Below are positions 63,903 through 64,000 of a DNA stretch of 64,000 nt, one piece after another; within the stretch, counting starts at the first letter, position 1, and the number at the start of each line of letters is the position of its first letter. Position numbers and translations under genes: made by a program. Source of the DNA: Tsukamurella ocularis (lineage in GTDB: Bacteria; Actinomycetota; Actinomycetes; Mycobacteriales; Mycobacteriaceae); the NCBI RefSeq assembly GCF_024807615.1, contig NZ_JANUCJ010000002.1:372001-436000 (forward strand), given 5' to 3'. A model generated the notes under the pieces. It made no database searches and had not been told where the DNA came from. It saw nothing but the letters and a program-made list of their open reading frames with translations.

Positions 63903-64000
63903 CGTGCCGGCTCCGCGTTGAGGGCCTGCAGCTTCGCGAGCCCGCGCGGGTGTAGCCGCTTGCCGAAGACCATGAACAGCACCGCCGGGACGTAGACGAG
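63899..64000 (-). CDS. C-terminal end of a membrane protein (start outside window)
   Basis: The last 33 codons of a gene that begins beyond the window: LVYVPAVLFMVFGKRLHPRG then LAKLQALNAEPAR and TGA. A hydrophobic helix followed by a basic, cytosolic tail suggests the final transmembrane segment of a transporter or permease. Its stop overlaps the hydrolase start (GTGA), so the two are coupled. Family not identifiable from this fragment. Confidence 0.6.
   Translation of the reverse strand, partial: LVYVPAVLFMVFGKRLHPRGLAKLQALNAEPAR

Overview
This is a high-GC actinobacterial chromosome segment, almost solidly coding, with many GTG starts, 1-8 nt gene overlaps and several promoters whose -10 hexamer (TAnnnT) lies 6-8 nt before the start codon (leaderless or nearly leaderless mRNAs). 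F420- and flavin-dependent enzymes and a gene order matching two separate Mycobacterium tuberculosis blocks point to the order Mycobacteriales. A Tsukamurella- or Gordonia-like genus is my guess, not proven by the sequence. No rRNA, tRNA, CRISPR array, insertion sequence or phage gene was seen. No stretch longer than 300 bases lacks a gene.

Layout. (1) 1-13.4 kb resembles the M. tuberculosis Rv1558-Rv1570 neighbourhood: a PAP2 phosphatase fragment, the biotin genes bioA-bioF-bioD, the trehalose-from-glycogen genes treY and treZ with an unknown gene between them, two luciferase-like monooxygenases (LLM), an F420/PPOX-type reductase and ilvA. (2) 13.4-25 kb looks accessory: two small membrane proteins (one apparently frameshifted), a NarL-type two-component system, a polar amino-acid-type ABC importer, four more LLM monooxygenases and an acyl-CoA synthetase. 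The importer plus NtaA-type and group-1 LLM enzymes resemble scavenging systems for S-modified amino acids or other organosulfur compounds. This is the best candidate for an undescribed pathway. (3) 25-39.9 kb is a long minus-strand run syntenic with Rv2551c-Rv2572c: prepilin peptidase, thioesterase, aroE, mltG, ruvX, alaS, rarA, a phosphotransferase, transglutaminase, ATP-grasp/alpha-E fusion, DUF389 and aspS. (4) 40-49.8 kb starts with an Rv2575-like zinc metallopeptidase, then carries genes that interrupt that synteny: a DUF885 peptidase, a DAG kinase / alkyl-DHAP-synthase-like flavoprotein / TetR / GlpD module (as Rv2252-Rv2249c), a CobW-family metallochaperone behind a Zur-like box, and an ArsR/SRPBCC pair. 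(5) 49.8-61 kb resumes the backbone (Rv2578c-Rv2588c): SOS-box-fronted radical SAM protein, hisS, metallo-hydrolase, cyclophilin, relA, apt, secF, secD, yajC. (6) 61-64 kb holds a RecQ-family helicase with a PRTase-like tail, an alpha/beta hydrolase and the end of a membrane protein.

Functional links: biotin synthesis; trehalose synthesis from glycogen; a translation, stringent-response and protein-export core (alaS, aspS, hisS, relA, apt, secDF-yajC); glycerol-3-phosphate/ether-lipid-like metabolism under a local TetR; and regulated stress or metal genes (Zur, LexA-like, ArsR-like sites).
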